Source of the DNA: Cladorhizidae sp. MBARI D1340-BT2 | Lineage: Eukaryota; Porifera; Demospongiae; Poecilosclerida; Cladorhizidae | DNA length: 64,000 nt | Direction: 5' to 3' | Assembly (NCBI GenBank): GCA_028752905.1 | Contig: JAQNBH010000177.1 | Span: 61,641 to 125,640 of the forward strand | In this document: positions 36,388-50,018 of the stretch, piece by piece | Numbering within the stretch: the first letter of the stretch is position 1 | Layout: the number at the start of each line of letters is the position of its first letter | The notes under the pieces: model-generated | What the model saw: only the letters and a program-made list of their open reading frames with translations | What the model was told of the DNA's origin: nothing | Database searches by the model: none | Position numbers and translations under genes: made by a program

Positions 36388-37299
36388 TACTCTAAGTCTT
36401 AGCAAGTTATGGTGATTTGAAGTGGTAAGGTTTGCGATCTTTCCTGGCGTTTTCCAGTTGCCAAAGCGGTGGCCTGCCAGTGAAAAACCACTACATTTAT
36501 TGATAATCTGTTGACATGTTGCAGATAAGGGCCTTCTCTATCAGTTGACAAAATCTGGGACTTTGGTCTTGTTAATTAGGGCAGTTATGAATTGTACTCT
36601 TACTTGATGCTAAACATGTTAGCTTCGTAGATTATCCACACTTCACTGAATAGACTTGATGTATAGCTATTAAGATAGGACTCTCTAAGTGCTCTCTCTT
36701 GATACCAAACATCCATATATTCTGCACACTTCACTGTAATGGACTTGCAAGATAGGTATCTCTCAGTGTTCTCTATCTTGAGCTAAACATGTTAGCTTCA
36801 TAGATTCTTCACACTTCACTGAATAGACTTGATATATAGCTCTAAAGGTAGGCCTCTCTCTGTTCTCTCTCTTGATACCAAACATCCGTATATTCTGCAT
36901 ACATAGAATCACAAGATAGGTTTCTCTATGTGTTCTCTATCTTGATGCTAAACAGGTTAGCTTCATAGATTCTCCACACTTCACTGTATAAACTTGATAT
37001 AATTATAGCTATTAAGATAGGTCTCTCCCTGTGCTCTCTGTTGATATCAAACATCCATAATATTCTGCACACTTCACTGTAATGGACTTGATATGATTCG
37101 AATGATAGGTTTCATTATGTGTTCTCTATCTTGATATTAGCCCTAATTTGGTCTATATGTTTCTCATTTTCCCCCCAAAATTTTTGTTATTTTGCCGTAA
37201 AGCTCATAACTTTTCTACCCTTTACTCCAAAAAGATAATTTTCATATCACCGGATAGCCCTTCTAATTATCTGTCTTTTGTACGTGCCAAAATTTTGAG
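36388..37299. repeat. Monomer M41 (912 bp), M45/M46-type chimera
   Basis: GTCTTAGC start and GATTCTTCACAC in A2 (near 36804-36815) as in M45, then CTCTCCCTG, TATTAGCCC, AATTTTTG and TTTACTCC as in M46. The head has GAAAAACC where M45 has GAAACACC, so the mosaic is not perfectly simple. Confidence 0.85.
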
Positions 37300-38208
37300 T
37301 ACTCTAAGTCTTAGCAAGTTATGGTGATTTGAAGTGGTAAGGTTTGCGATCTTTCCTGGCGTTTTCCAGTTGCCAAAGCGGTGGCCTGCCAGTGAAACAC
37401 CACTACATTTATTGATAATCTGTTGACATGTTGCAGATAAGGGCCTTCTCTATCAGTTGACAAAATCTGGGACTTTGGTCTTGTTAATTAGGGCAGTTAT
37501 GAATTGTACTCTTACTTGATGCTAAACATGTTAGCTTCGTAGATTATCCACACTTCACTGAATAGACTTGATGTATAGCTATTAAGATAGGACTCTCTAA
37601 GTGCTCTCTCTTGAAACCAAACATCCATATATTCTGCACACTTCACTGTAATGGACTTGCAAGATAGGTATCTCTCAGTGTTCTCTATCTTGAGCTAAAC
37701 ATGTTAGCTTCATAGATTCTCCACACTTCACTGAATAGACTTGATATATAGCTCTAAAGGTAGGCCTCTCTCTGTTCTCTCTCTTGATACCAAACATCCG
37801 TATATTCTGCATACATAGAATCACAAGATAGGTTTCTCTATGTGTTCTCTATCTTGATGCTAAACAGGTTAGCTTCATAGATTCTCCACACTTCACTGTA
37901 TAAACTTGATATTATAGCTATTAAGATAGGTCTCTCCCTGTGCTCTCTGTTGATATCAAACATCCATAATATTCTGCACACTTCACTGTAATGGACTTGA
38001 TATGATTCGAATGATAGGTTTCATTATGTGTTCTCTATCTTGATATTTGCCCTAATTTGGTCTATATGTTTCTCATTTTCCCCCCAAAAATCTTGTTATT
38101 TTGCCGTAAAGCTCATAACTTTTCTACCCTTTATCCAAAAAAGATAATTTTCATATAACCGAATAGCCCTTCTAATTATCTGTCTTTTGTACGTGCCAAA
38201 ATTTTGAG
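37300..38208. repeat. Monomer M42 (909 bp)
   Basis: GTCTTAGC, GAAACACC, CTTGAAACC, TTTATCCAAA, CATATAACCGAATAG. Counterparts M47 and M62. Confidence 0.95.
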
Positions 38209-39117
38209 TACTCTAAGTATTAGCAAGTTATGGTGATTTGAAGTGGTAAGGTTTGCGATCTTTCCTGGCGTTTTCGAGTTGCCAAAGCGGTGGCCTGGCA
38301 GTGAAAAACCACTACATTTATTGATAATCTGTTGACATGTTGCAGATAAGGGCCTTCTCTATCAGTTGACAAAATCTGGGACTTTGGTCTTGTTAATTAG
38401 GGCAGTTATGAATTGTACTCTTACTTGATGCTAAACATGTTAGCTTCGTAGATTATCCACACTTCACTGAATAGACTTGATGTATAGCTATTAAGATAGG
38501 ACTCTCTAAGTGCTCTCTCTTGATACCAAACATCCATATATTCTGCACACTTCACTGTAATGGACTTGCAAGATAGGTATCTCTCAGTGTTCTCTATCTT
38601 GAGCTAAACATGTTAGCTTCATAGATTCTCCACACTTCACTGAATAGACTTGATATATAGCTCTAAAGGTAGGCCTCTCTCTGTTCTCTCTCTTGATACC
38701 AAACATCCGTATATTCTGCATACATAGAATCACAAGATAGGTTTCTCTATGTGTTCTCTATCTTGATGCTAAACAGGTTAGCTTCATAGATTCTCCACAC
38801 TTCACTGTATAAACTTGATATTATAGCTATTAAGATAGGTCTCTCCCTGTGCTCTCTGTTGATATCAAACATCCATAATATTCTGCACACTTCACTGTAA
38901 TGGACTTGATATGATTCGAATGATAGGTTTCATTATGTGTTCTCTATCTTGATATTTGCCCTAATTTGGTCTATATGTTTCTCATTTTTCCCCCAAAAAT
39001 CTTGTTATTTTGCCGTAAAGCTCATAACTTTTCTACCCTTTACCCAAAAAAGATAATTTTCATATCACCGAATAGCCCTTCTAATTATCTGTCTTTTGTA
39101 CGTGCCAAAATTTTGAG
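38209..39117. repeat. Monomer M43 (909 bp)
   Basis: TTCGAGTTG and GGCAG in the head, 5-C tract. Counterparts M48 and M63 have 6 C. Confidence 0.95.
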
Positions 39118-40013
39118 TACTCTAAGTATTAGCAAGTTATGGTGATTTGAAGTGGTAAGGTTTGCGATCTTTCCTGGCGTTTTCCAGTTGCCAAAGCGGT
39201 GGCCTGCCAGTGAAAAACCACTACATTTATTGATAATCTGTTGACATGTTGCAGATAAGGGCCTTCTCTATCAGTTGACAAAATCTGGGACTTTGGTCTT
39301 GTTAATTAGGGCAGTTATGAATTGTACTCTTACTTGATGCTAAACATGTTAGCTTCGTAGATTATCCACACTTCACTGAATAGACTTGATGTATAGCTAT
39401 TAAGATAGGACTCTCTAAGTGCTCTCTCTTGATACCAAACATCCATATATTCTGCACACTTCACTGTAATGGACTTGCAAGATAGGTATCTCTCAGTGTT
39501 CTCTATCTAGAGCTAAACATGTTAGCTTCATAGATTCTCCACACTTCACTGAATAGACTTGATATATAGCTCTAAAGGTAGGCCTCTCTTACCAAACATC
39601 CGTATATTCTGCATACATAGAATCACAAGATAGGTTTCTCTATGTGTTCTCTATCTTGATGCTAAACAGGTTAGCTTCATAGATTCTCCACACTTCACTG
39701 TATAAACTTGATATAATTATAGCTATTAAGATATCTCTCTCCCTGTGCTCTCTGTTGATATCAAACATCCATAATATTCTGCACACTTCACTGTAATGGA
39801 CTTGATATGATTCGAATGATAGGTTTCATTATGTGTTCTCTATCTTGATATTTGCCCTAATTTGGTCTATATGTTTCTCATTTTCCCCCCAAAAATCTTG
39901 TTATTTTGCCGTAAAGCTTATAACTTTTCTACCCTTTACCCCAAAAAGATAATTTTCATATCACCGGATAGCCCTTCTAATTATCTGTCTTTTGTACGTG
40001 CCAAAATTTTGAG
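39118..40013. repeat. Monomer M44 (896 bp), 16-bp deletion
   Basis: TCTAGAGC, CCTCTCTTACCAAAC, AAGATATCTCTC, 6-C tract, AGCTTATAAC. Its tail matches M59; its GAAAAACC head does not. Confidence 0.95.
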
Positions 40014-40925
40014 TACTCTAAGTCTTAGCAAGTTATGGTGATTTGAAGTGGTAAGGTTTGCGATCTTTCCTGGCGTTTTCCAGTTGCCAAAGCGGTGGCC
40101 TGCCAGTGAAACACCACTACATTTATTGATAATCTGTTGACATGTTGCAGATAAGGGCCTTCTCTATCAGTTGACAAAATCTGGGACTTTGGTCTTGTTA
40201 ATTAGGGCAGTTATGAATTGTACTCTTACTTGATGCTAAACATGTTAGCTTCGTAGATTATCCACACTTCACTGAATAGACTTGATGTATAGCTATTAAG
40301 ATAGGACTCTCTAAGTGCTCTCTCTTGATACCAAACATCCATATATTCTGCACACTTCACTGTAATGGACTTGCAAGATAGGTATCTCTCAGTGTTCTCT
40401 ATCTTGAGCTAAACATGTTAGCTTCATAGATTCTTCACACTTCACTGAATAGACTTGATATATAGCTCTAAAGGTAGGCCTCTCTCTGTTCTCTCTCTTG
40501 ATACCAAACATCCGTATATTCTGCATACATAGAATCACAAGATAGGTTTCTCTATGTGTTCTCTATCTTGATGCTAAACAGGTTAGCTTCATAGATTCTC
40601 CACACTTCACTGTATAAACTTGATATAATTATAGCTATTAAGATAGGTCTCTTCCTGTGCTCTCTGTTGATATCAAACATCCATAATATTCTGCACACTT
40701 CACTGTAATGGACTTGATATGATTCGAATGATAGGTTTCATTATGTGTTCTCTATCTTGATATTTGCCCTAATTTGGTCTATATGTTTCTCATTTTTCCC
40801 CCCAAAATCTTGTTATTTTGCCGTAAAGCTCATAACTTTGCTACACTTTACCCAAAAAAGATAATTTTTATATCACCGGATAGCCCTTCTAATTATCTGT
40901 CTTTTGTACGTGCCAAAATTTTGAG
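40014..40925. repeat. Monomer M45 (912 bp)
   Basis: GTCTTAGC, GAAACACC, GATTCTTCACAC in A2, CTCTTCCTG in A3, TTTGCTACAC tail. Matches M60. Confidence 0.95.
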
Positions 40926-41837
40926 TACTCTAAGTATTAGCAAGTTATGGTGATTTGAAGTGGTAAGGTTTGCGATCTTTCCTGGCGTTTTCCAGTTGCC
41001 AAAGCGGTGGCCTGCCAGTGAAAAACCACTACATTTATTGATAATCTGTTGACATGTTGCAGATAAGGGCCTTCTCTATCAGTTGACAAAATCTGGGACT
41101 TTGGTCTTGTTAATTAGGGCAGTTATGAATTGTACTCTTACTTGATGCTAAACATGTTAGCTTCGTAGATTATCCACACTTCACTGAATAGACTTGATGT
41201 ATAGCTATTAAGATAGGACTCTCTAAGTGCTCTCTCTTGATACCAAACATCCATATATTCTGCACACTTCACTGTAATGGACTTGCAAGATAGGTATCTC
41301 TCAGTGTTCTCTATCTTGAGCTAAACATGTTAGCTTCATAGATTCTCCACACTTCACTGAATAGACTTGATATATAGCTCTAAAGGTAGGCCTCTCTCTG
41401 TTCTCTCTCTTGATACCAAACATCCGTATATTCTGCATACATAGAATCACAAGATAGGTTTCTCTATGTGTTCTCTATCTTGATGCTAAACAGGTTAGCT
41501 TCATAGATTCTCCACACTTCACTGTATAAACTTGATATAATTATAGCTATTAAGATAGGTCTCTCCCTGTGCTCTCTGTTGATATCAAACATCCATAATA
41601 TTCTGCACACTTCACTGTAATGGACTTGATATGATTCGAATGATAGGTTTCATTATGTGTTCTCTATCTTGATATTAGCCCTAATTTGGTCTATATGTTT
41701 CTCATTTTCCCCCCAAATTTTTTGTTATTTTGCCGTAAAGCTCATAACTTTTCTACCCTTTACTCCAAAAAGATAATTTTCATATCACCGGATAGCCCTT
41801 CTAATTATCTGTCTTTTGTACGTGCCAAAATTTTGAG
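40926..41837. repeat. Monomer M46 (912 bp)
   Basis: TATTAGCCC, AATTTTTTG, TTTACTCC, CACCGGATAG. Matches M61. Confidence 0.95.
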
Positions 41838-42746
41838 TACTCTAAGTCTTAGCAAGTTATGGTGATTTGAAGTGGTAAGGTTTGCGATCTTTCCTGGCGT
41901 TTTCCAGTTGCCAAAGCGGTGGCCTGCCAGTGAAACACCACTACATTTATTGATAATCTGTTGACATGTTGCAGATAAGGGCCTTCTCTATCAGTTGACA
42001 AAATCTGGGACTTTGGTCTTGTTAATTAGGGCAGTTATGAATTGTACTCTTACTTGATGCTAAACATGTTAGCTTCGTAGATTATCCACACTTCACTGAA
42101 TAGACTTGATGTATAGCTATTAAGATAGGACTCTCTAAGTGCTCTCTCTTGAAACCAAACATCCATATATTCTGCACACTTCACTGTAATGGACTTGCAA
42201 GATAGGTATCTCTCAGTGTTCTCTATCTTGAGCTAAACATGTTAGCTTCATAGATTCTCCACACTTCACTGAATAGACTTGATATATAGCTCTAAAGGTA
42301 GGCCTCTCTCTGTTCTCTCTCTTGATACCAAACATCCGTATATTCTGCATACATAGAATCACAAGATAGGTTTCTCTATGTGTTCTCTATCTTGATGCTA
42401 AACAGGTTAGCTTCATAGATTCTCCACACTTCACTGTATAAACTTGATATTATAGCTATTAAGATAGGTCTCTCCCTGTGCTCTCTGTTGATATCAAACA
42501 TCCATAATATTCTGCACACTTCACTGTAATGGACTTGATATGATTCGAATGATAGGTTTCATTATGTGTTCTCTATCTTGATATTTGCCCTAATTTGGTC
42601 TATATGTTTCTCATTTTCCCCCCAAAAATCTTGTTATTTTGCCGTAAAGCTCATAACTTTTCTACCCTTTATCCAAAAAAGATAATTTTCATATAACCGA
42701 ATAGCCCTTCTAATTATCTGTCTTTTGTACGTGCCAAAATTTTGAG
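41838..42746. repeat. Monomer M47 (909 bp)
   Basis: CTTGAAACC, TTTATCCAAA and CATATAACCGAATAG as in M42 and M62. Confidence 0.95.
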
Positions 42747-43655
42747 TACTCTAAGTATTAGCAAGTTATGGTGATTTGAAGTGGTAAGGTTTGCGATCTT
42801 TCCTGGCGTTTTCGAGTTGCCAAAGCGGTGGCCTGGCAGTGAAAAACCACTACATTTATTGATAATCTGTTGACATGTTGCAGATAAGGGCCTTCTCTAT
42901 CAGTTGACAAAATCTGGGACTTTGGTCTTGTTAATTAGGGCAGTTATGAATTGTACTCTTACTTGATGCTAAACATGTTAGCTTCGTAGATTATCCACAC
43001 TTCACTGAATAGACTTGATGTATAGCTATTAAGATAGGACTCTCTAAGTGCTCTCTCTTGATACCAAACATCCATATATTCTGCACACTTCACTGTAATG
43101 GACTTGCAAGATAGGTATCTCTCAGTGTTCTCTATCTTGAGCTAAACATGTTAGCTTCATAGATTCTCCACACTTCACTGAATAGACTTGATATATAGCT
43201 CTAAAGGTAGGCCTCTCTCTGTTCTCTCTCTTGATACCAAACATCCGTATATTCTGCATACATAGAATCACAAGATAGGTTTCTCTATGTGTTCTCTATC
43301 TTGATGCTAAACAGGTTAGCTTCATAGATTCTCCACACTTCACTGTATAAACTTGATATTATAGCTATTAAGATAGGTCTCTCCCTGTGCTCTCTGTTGA
43401 TATCAAACATCCATAATATTCTGCACACTTCACTGTAATGGACTTGATATGATTCGAATGATAGGTTTCATTATGTGTTCTCTATCTTGATATTTGCCCT
43501 AATTTGGTCTATATGTTTCTCATTTTCCCCCCAAAAATCTTGTTATTTTGCCGTAAAGCTCATAACTTTTCTACCCTTTACCCAAAAAAGATAATTTTCA
43601 TATCACCGAATAGCCCTTCTAATTATCTGTCTTTTGTACGTGCCAAAATTTTGAG
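42747..43655. repeat. Monomer M48 (909 bp)
   Basis: TTCGAGTTG and GGCAG, 6-C tract; matches M63. Last monomer of HOR copy A. Confidence 0.95.
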
Positions 43656-44564
43656 TACTCTAAGTATTAGCAAGTTATGGTGATTTGAAGTGGTAAGGTT
43701 TGCGATCTTTCCTGGCGTTTTCCAGTTGCCAAAGCGGTGGCCTGGCAGTGAAAAACCACTACATTTATTGATAATCTGTTGACATGTTGCAGATAAGGGC
43801 CTTCTCTATCAGTTGACAAAATCTGGGACTTTGGTCTTGTTAATTAGGGCAGTTATGAATTGTACTCTTACTTGATGCTAAACATGTTAGCTTCGTAGAT
43901 TATCCACACTTCACTGAATAGACTTGATGTATAGCTATTAAGATAGGACTCTCTAAGTGCTCTCTCTTGATACCAAACATCCATATATTCTGCACACTTC
44001 ACTGTAATGGACTTGCAAGATAGGTATCTCTCAGTGTTCTCTATCTTGAGCTAAACATGTTAGCTTCATAGATTCTCCACACTTCACTGAATAGACTTGA
44101 TATATAGCTCTAAAGGTAGGCCTCTCTCTGTTCTCTCTCTTGATACCAAACATCCGTATATTCTGCATACATAGAATCACAAGATAGGTTTCTCTATGTG
44201 TTCTCTATCTTGATGCTAAACAGGTTAGCTTCATAGATTCTCCACACTTCACTGTATAAACTTGATATTATAGCTATTAAGATAGGTCTCTCCCTGTGCT
44301 CTCTGTTGATATCAAACATCCATAATATTCTGCACACTTCACTGTAATGGACTTGATATGATTCGAATGATAGGTTTCATTATGTGTTCTCTATCTTGAT
44401 ATTTGCCCTAATTTGGTCTATATGTTTCTCATTTCCCCCCCAAAAATCTTGTTATTTTGCCGTAAAGCTCATAACTTTTCTACCCTTTACCCAAAAAAGA
44501 TAATTTTCATATCACCGAATAGCCCTTCTAATTATCTGTCTTTTGTACGTGCCAAAATTTTGAG
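43656..44564. repeat. Monomer M49 (909 bp)
   Basis: GGCAG, 7-C tract, CATATCACCGAATAG; matches M24 and M64. Confidence 0.95.
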
Positions 44565-45473
44565 TACTCTAAGTATTAGCAAGTTATGGTGATTTGAAGT
44601 GGTAAGGTTTGCGATCTTTCCTGGCGTTTTCCAGTTGCCAAAGCGGTGGCCTGGCAGTGAAAAACCACTACATTTATTGATAATCTGTTGACATGTTGCA
44701 GATAAGGGCCTTCTCTATCAGTTGACAAAATCTGGGACTTTGGTCTTGTTAATTAGGGCAGTTATGAATTGTACTCTTACTTGATGCTAAACATGTTAGC
44801 TTCGTAGATTATCCACACTTCACTGAATAGACTTGATGTATAGCTATTAAGATAGGACTCTCTAAGTGCTCTCTCTTGATACCAAACATCCATATATTCT
44901 GCACACTTCACTGTAATGGACTTGCAAGATAGGTATCTCTCAGTGTTCTCTATCTTGAGCTAAACATGTTAGCTTCATAGATTCTCCACACTTCACTGAA
45001 TAGACTTGATATATAGCTCTAAAGGTAGGCCTCTCTCTGTTCTCTCTCTTGATACCAAACATCCGTATATTCTGCATACATAGAATCACAAGATAGGTTT
45101 CTCAATGTGTTCTCTATCTTGATGCTAAACAGGTTAGCTTCATAGATTCTCCACACTTCACTGTATAAACTTGATATTATAGCTATTAAGATAGGTCTCT
45201 CCCTGTGCTCTCTGTTGATATCAAACATCCATAATATTCTGCACACTTCACTGTAATGGACTTGATATGATTCGAATGATAGGTTTCATTATGTGTTCTC
45301 TATCTTGATATTTGCCCTAATTTGGTCTATATGTTTCTCATTTCCCCCCCAAAAATCTTGTTATTTTGCCGTAAAGCTCATAACTTTTCTACCCTTTACC
45401 CAAAAAAGATAATTTTTATATCACCGGATAGCCCTTCTAATTATCTGTCTTTTGTACGTGCCAAAATTTTGAG
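44565..45473. repeat. Monomer M50 (909 bp)
   Basis: GGCAG, TTCTCAATGTG, TATATCACCGGATAG; matches M25 and M65. Confidence 0.95.
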
Positions 45474-46382
45474 TACTCTAAGTATTAGCAAGTTATGGTG
45501 ATTTGAAGTGGTAAGGTTTGCGATCTTTCCTGGCGTTTTCCAGTTGCCAAAGCGGTGGCCTGCCAGTGAAAAACCACTACATTTATTGATAATCTGTTGA
45601 CATGTTGCAGATAAGGGCCTTCTCTATCAGTTGACAAAATCTGGGACTTTGGTCTTGTTAATTAGGGCAGTTATGAATTGTACTCTTACTTGATGCTAAA
45701 CATGTTAGCTTCGTAGATTATCCACACTTCACTGAATAGACTTGATGTATAGCTATTAAGATAGGACTCTCTAAGTGCTCTCTCTTGATACCAAACATCC
45801 ATATATTCTGCACACTTCACTGTAATGGACTTGCAAGATAGGTATCTCTCAGTGTTCTCTATCTTGAGCTAAACATGTTAGCTTCATAGATTCTCCACAC
45901 TTCACTGAATAGACTTGATATATAGCTCTAAAGGTAGGCCTCTCTCTGTTCTCTCTCTTGATACCAAACATCCGTATATTCTGCATACATAGAATCACAA
46001 GATAGGTTTCTCTATGTGTTCTCTATCTTGATGCTAAACAGGTTAGCTTCATAGATTCTCCACACTTCACTGTATAAACTTGATATTATAGCTATTAAGA
46101 TAGGTCTCTCCCTGTGCTCTCTGTTGATATCAAACATCCATAATATTCTGCACACTTCACTGTAATGGACTTGATATGATTCGAATGATAGGTTTCATTA
46201 TGTGTTCTCTATCTTGATATTTGCCCTAATTTGGTCTATATGTTTCTCATTTCCCCCCCAAAAATCTTGTTATTTTGCCGTAAAGCTCATAACTTTTCTA
46301 CCCTTTACCCAAAAAAGATAATTTTCATATCACCGAATAGCCCTTCTAATTATCTGTCTTTTGTACGTGCCAAAATTTTGAG
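45474..46382. repeat. Monomer M51 (909 bp)
   Basis: GCCAG, 7-C tract, CATATCACCGAATAG; matches M66. Confidence 0.95.
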
Positions 46383-47291
46383 TACTCTAAGTATTAGCAA
46401 GTTATGGTGATTTGAAGTGGTAAGGTTTGCGATCTTTCCTGGCGTTTTCCAGTTGCCAAAGCGGTGGCCTGCCAGTGAAAAACCACTACATTTATTGATA
46501 ATCTGTTGACATGTTGCAGATAAGGGCCTTCTCTATCAGTTGACAAAATCTGGGACTTTGGTCTTGTTAATTAGGGCAGTTATGAATTGTACTCTTACTT
46601 GATGCTAAACATGTTAGCTTCGTAGATTATCCACACTTCACTGAATAGACTTGATGTATAGCTATTAAGATAGGACTCTCTAAGTGCTCTCTCTTGATAC
46701 CAAACATCCATATATTCTGCACACTTCACTGTAATGGACTTGCAAGATAGGTATCTCTCAGTGTTCTCTATCTTGAGCTAAACATGTTAGCTTCATAGAT
46801 TCTCCACACTTCACTGAATAGACTTGATATATAGCTCTAAAGGTAGGCCTCTCTCTGTTCTCTCTCTTGATACCAAACATCCGTATATTCTGCATACATA
46901 GAATCACAAGATAGGTTTCTCAATGTGTTCTCTATCTTGATGCTAAACAGGTTAGCTTCATAGATTCTCCACACTTCACTGTATAAACTTGATATTATAG
47001 CTATTAAGATAGGTCTCTCCCTGTGCTCTCTGTTGATATCAAACATCCATAATATTCTGCACACTTCACTGTAATGGACTTGATATGATTCGAATGATAG
47101 GTTTCATTATGTGTTCTCTATCTTGATATTTGCCCTAATTTGGTCTATATGTTTCTCATTTCCCCCCCAAAAATCTTGTTATTTTGCCGTAAAGCTCATA
47201 ACTTTTCTACCCTTTACCCCAAAAAGATAATTTTTATATCACCGAATAGCCCTTCTAATTATCTGTCTTTTGTACGTGCCAAAATTTTGAG
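46383..47291. repeat. Monomer M52 (909 bp), no counterpart in copy C
   Basis: GCCAG, TTCTCAATGTG, TATATCACCGAATAG. It differs from M53 by TTTACCCCAAAAAG where M53 has TTTACCCAAAAAAG. Confidence 0.95.
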
Positions 47292-48200
47292 TACTCTAAG
47301 TATTAGCAAGTTATGGTGATTTGAAGTGGTAAGGTTTGCGATCTTTCCTGGCGTTTTCCAGTTGCCAAAGCGGTGGCCTGCCAGTGAAAAACCACTACAT
47401 TTATTGATAATCTGTTGACATGTTGCAGATAAGGGCCTTCTCTATCAGTTGACAAAATCTGGGACTTTGGTCTTGTTAATTAGGGCAGTTATGAATTGTA
47501 CTCTTACTTGATGCTAAACATGTTAGCTTCGTAGATTATCCACACTTCACTGAATAGACTTGATGTATAGCTATTAAGATAGGACTCTCTAAGTGCTCTC
47601 TCTTGATACCAAACATCCATATATTCTGCACACTTCACTGTAATGGACTTGCAAGATAGGTATCTCTCAGTGTTCTCTATCTTGAGCTAAACATGTTAGC
47701 TTCATAGATTCTCCACACTTCACTGAATAGACTTGATATATAGCTCTAAAGGTAGGCCTCTCTCTGTTCTCTCTCTTGATACCAAACATCCGTATATTCT
47801 GCATACATAGAATCACAAGATAGGTTTCTCAATGTGTTCTCTATCTTGATGCTAAACAGGTTAGCTTCATAGATTCTCCACACTTCACTGTATAAACTTG
47901 ATATTATAGCTATTAAGATAGGTCTCTCCCTGTGCTCTCTGTTGATATCAAACATCCATAATATTCTGCACACTTCACTGTAATGGACTTGATATGATTC
48001 GAATGATAGGTTTCATTATGTGTTCTCTATCTTGATATTTGCCCTAATTTGGTCTATATGTTTCTCATTTCCCCCCCAAAAATCTTGTTATTTTGCCGTA
48101 AAGCTCATAACTTTTCTACCCTTTACCCAAAAAAGATAATTTTTATATCACCGAATAGCCCTTCTAATTATCTGTCTTTTGTACGTGCCAAAATTTTGAG
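47292..48200. repeat. Monomer M53 (909 bp)
   Basis: GCCAG, TTCTCAATGTG, TTTACCCAAAAAAG; matches M28 and M67. Confidence 0.95.
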
Positions 48201-49109
48201 TACTCTAAGTATTAGCAAGTTATGGTGATTTGAAGTGGTAAGGTTTGCGATCTTTCCTGGCGTTTTCCAGTTGCCAAAGCGGTGGCCTGCCAGTGAAAAA
48301 CCACTACATTTATTGATAATCTGTTGACATGTTGCAGATAAGGGCCTTCTCTATCAGTTGACAAAATCTGGGACTTTGGTCTTGTTAATTAGGGCAGTTA
48401 TGAATTGTACTCTTACTTGATGCTAAACATGTTAGCTTCGTAGATTATCCACACTTCACTGAATAGACTTGATGTATAGCTATTAAGATAGGACTCTCTA
48501 AGTGCTCTCTCTTGATACCAAACATCCATATATTCTGCACACTTCACTGTAATGGACTTGCAAGATAGGTATCTCTCAGTGTTCTCTATCTTGAGCTAAA
48601 CATGTTAGCTTCATAGATTCTCCACACTTCACTGAATAGACTTGATATATAGCTCTAAAGGTAGGCCTCTCTCTGTTCTCTCTCTTGATACCAAACATCC
48701 GTATATTCTGCATACATAGAATCACAAGATAGGTTTCTCTATGTGTTCTCTATCTTGATGCTAAACAGGTTAGCTTCATAGATTCTCCACACTTCACTGT
48801 ATAAACTTGATATTATAGCTATTAAGATAGGTCTCTCCCTGTGCTCTCTGTTGATATCAAACATCCATAATATTCTGCACACTTCACTGTAATGGACTTG
48901 ATATGATTCGAATGATAGGTTTCATTATGTGTTCTCTATCTTGATATTTGCCCTAATTTGGTCTATATGTTTCTCATTTTCCCCCCAAAAATCTTGTTAT
49001 TTTGCCGTAAAGCTCATAACTTTTCTACCCTTTACCCAAAAAAGATAATTTTCATATCACCGAATAGCCCTTCTAATTATCTGTCTTTTGTACGTGCCAA
49101 AATTTTGAG
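48201..49109. repeat. Monomer M54 (909 bp)
   Basis: GCCAG, 6-C tract, CATATCACCGAATAG; matches M68 and, apart from tract length, M29. Confidence 0.95.
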
Positions 49110-50018
49110 TACTCTAAGTATTAGCAAGTTATGGTGATTTGAAGTGGTAAGGTTTGCGATCTTTCCTGGCGTTTTCCAGTTGCCAAAGCGGTGGCCTGGC
49201 AGTGAAAAACCACTACATTTATTGATAATCTGTTGACATGTTGCAGATAAGGGCCTTCTCTATCAGTTGACAAAATCTGGGACTTTGGTCTTGTTAATTA
49301 GGGCAGTTATGAATTGTACTCTTACTTGATGCTAAACATGTTAGCTTCGTAGATTATCCACACTTCACTGAATAGACTTGATGTATAGCTATTAAGATAG
49401 GACTCTCTAAGTGCTCTCTCTTGATACCAAACATCCATATATTCTGCACACTTCACTGTAATGGACTTGCAAGATAGGTATCTCTCAGTGTTCTCTATCT
49501 TGAGCTAAACATGTTAGCTTCATAGATTCTCCACACTTCACTGAATAGACTTGATATATAGCTCTAAAGGTAGGCCTCTCTCTGTTCTCTCTCTTGATAC
49601 CAAACATCCGTATATTCTGCATACATAGAATCACAAGATAGGTTTCTCTATGTGTTCTCTATCTTGATGCTAAACAGGTTAGCTTCATAGATTCTCCACA
49701 CTTCACTGTATAAACTTGATATTATAGCTATTAAGATAGGTCTCTCCCTGTGCTCTCTGTTGATATCAAACATCCATAATATTCTGCACACTTCACTGTA
49801 ATGGACTTGATATGATTCGAATGATAGGTTTCATTATGTGTTCTCTATCTTGATATTTGCCCTAATTTGGTCTATATGTTTCTCATTTCCCCCCCAAAAA
49901 TCTTGTTATTTTGCCGTAAAGCTCATAACTTTTCTACCCTTTACCCCAAAAAGATAATTTTTATATCACCGGATAGCCCTTCTAATTATCTGTCTTTTGT
50001 ACGTGCCAAAATTTTGAG
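49110..50018. repeat. Monomer M55 (909 bp)
   Basis: GGCAG, TTTACCCCAAAAAG, TATATCACCGGATAG; matches M30, M34 and M69. Confidence 0.95.

Larger units (their letters stand above)
33674..37299. repeat. Four-monomer block (M38-M41), 3626 bp, shortened form of M42-M46
   Basis: Order is CTTGAAACC monomer, GGCAG monomer, 896-bp deletion monomer, then a 912-bp monomer that combines the first part of an M45 type with the last part of an M46 type. Confidence 0.75.
37300..41837. repeat. Five-monomer block (M42-M46), 4538 bp
   Basis: Order is CTTGAAACC monomer (909), TTCGAGTTG/GGCAG monomer (909), 16-bp-deletion monomer (896), GATTCTTCACAC monomer (912), TATTAGCCC monomer (912). The next block begins again with M47 and M48, which repeat M42 and M43. 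Confidence 0.8.
20936..43655. repeat. Higher-order repeat copy A, 25 monomers (M24-M48), 22720 bp
   Basis: M24-M33 line up with M49-M58 of copy B at a constant offset of 22720 bp; the exceptions are M27 (differs from M52) and the end of M33. Copy A then contains a second M30-M33-like quartet (M34-M37) and two related blocks, M38-M41 and M42-M46, followed by M47-M48. It is ten monomers longer than copy B. Four of these are the duplicated quartet and six correspond to the interval missing at M59. Confidence 0.8.
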
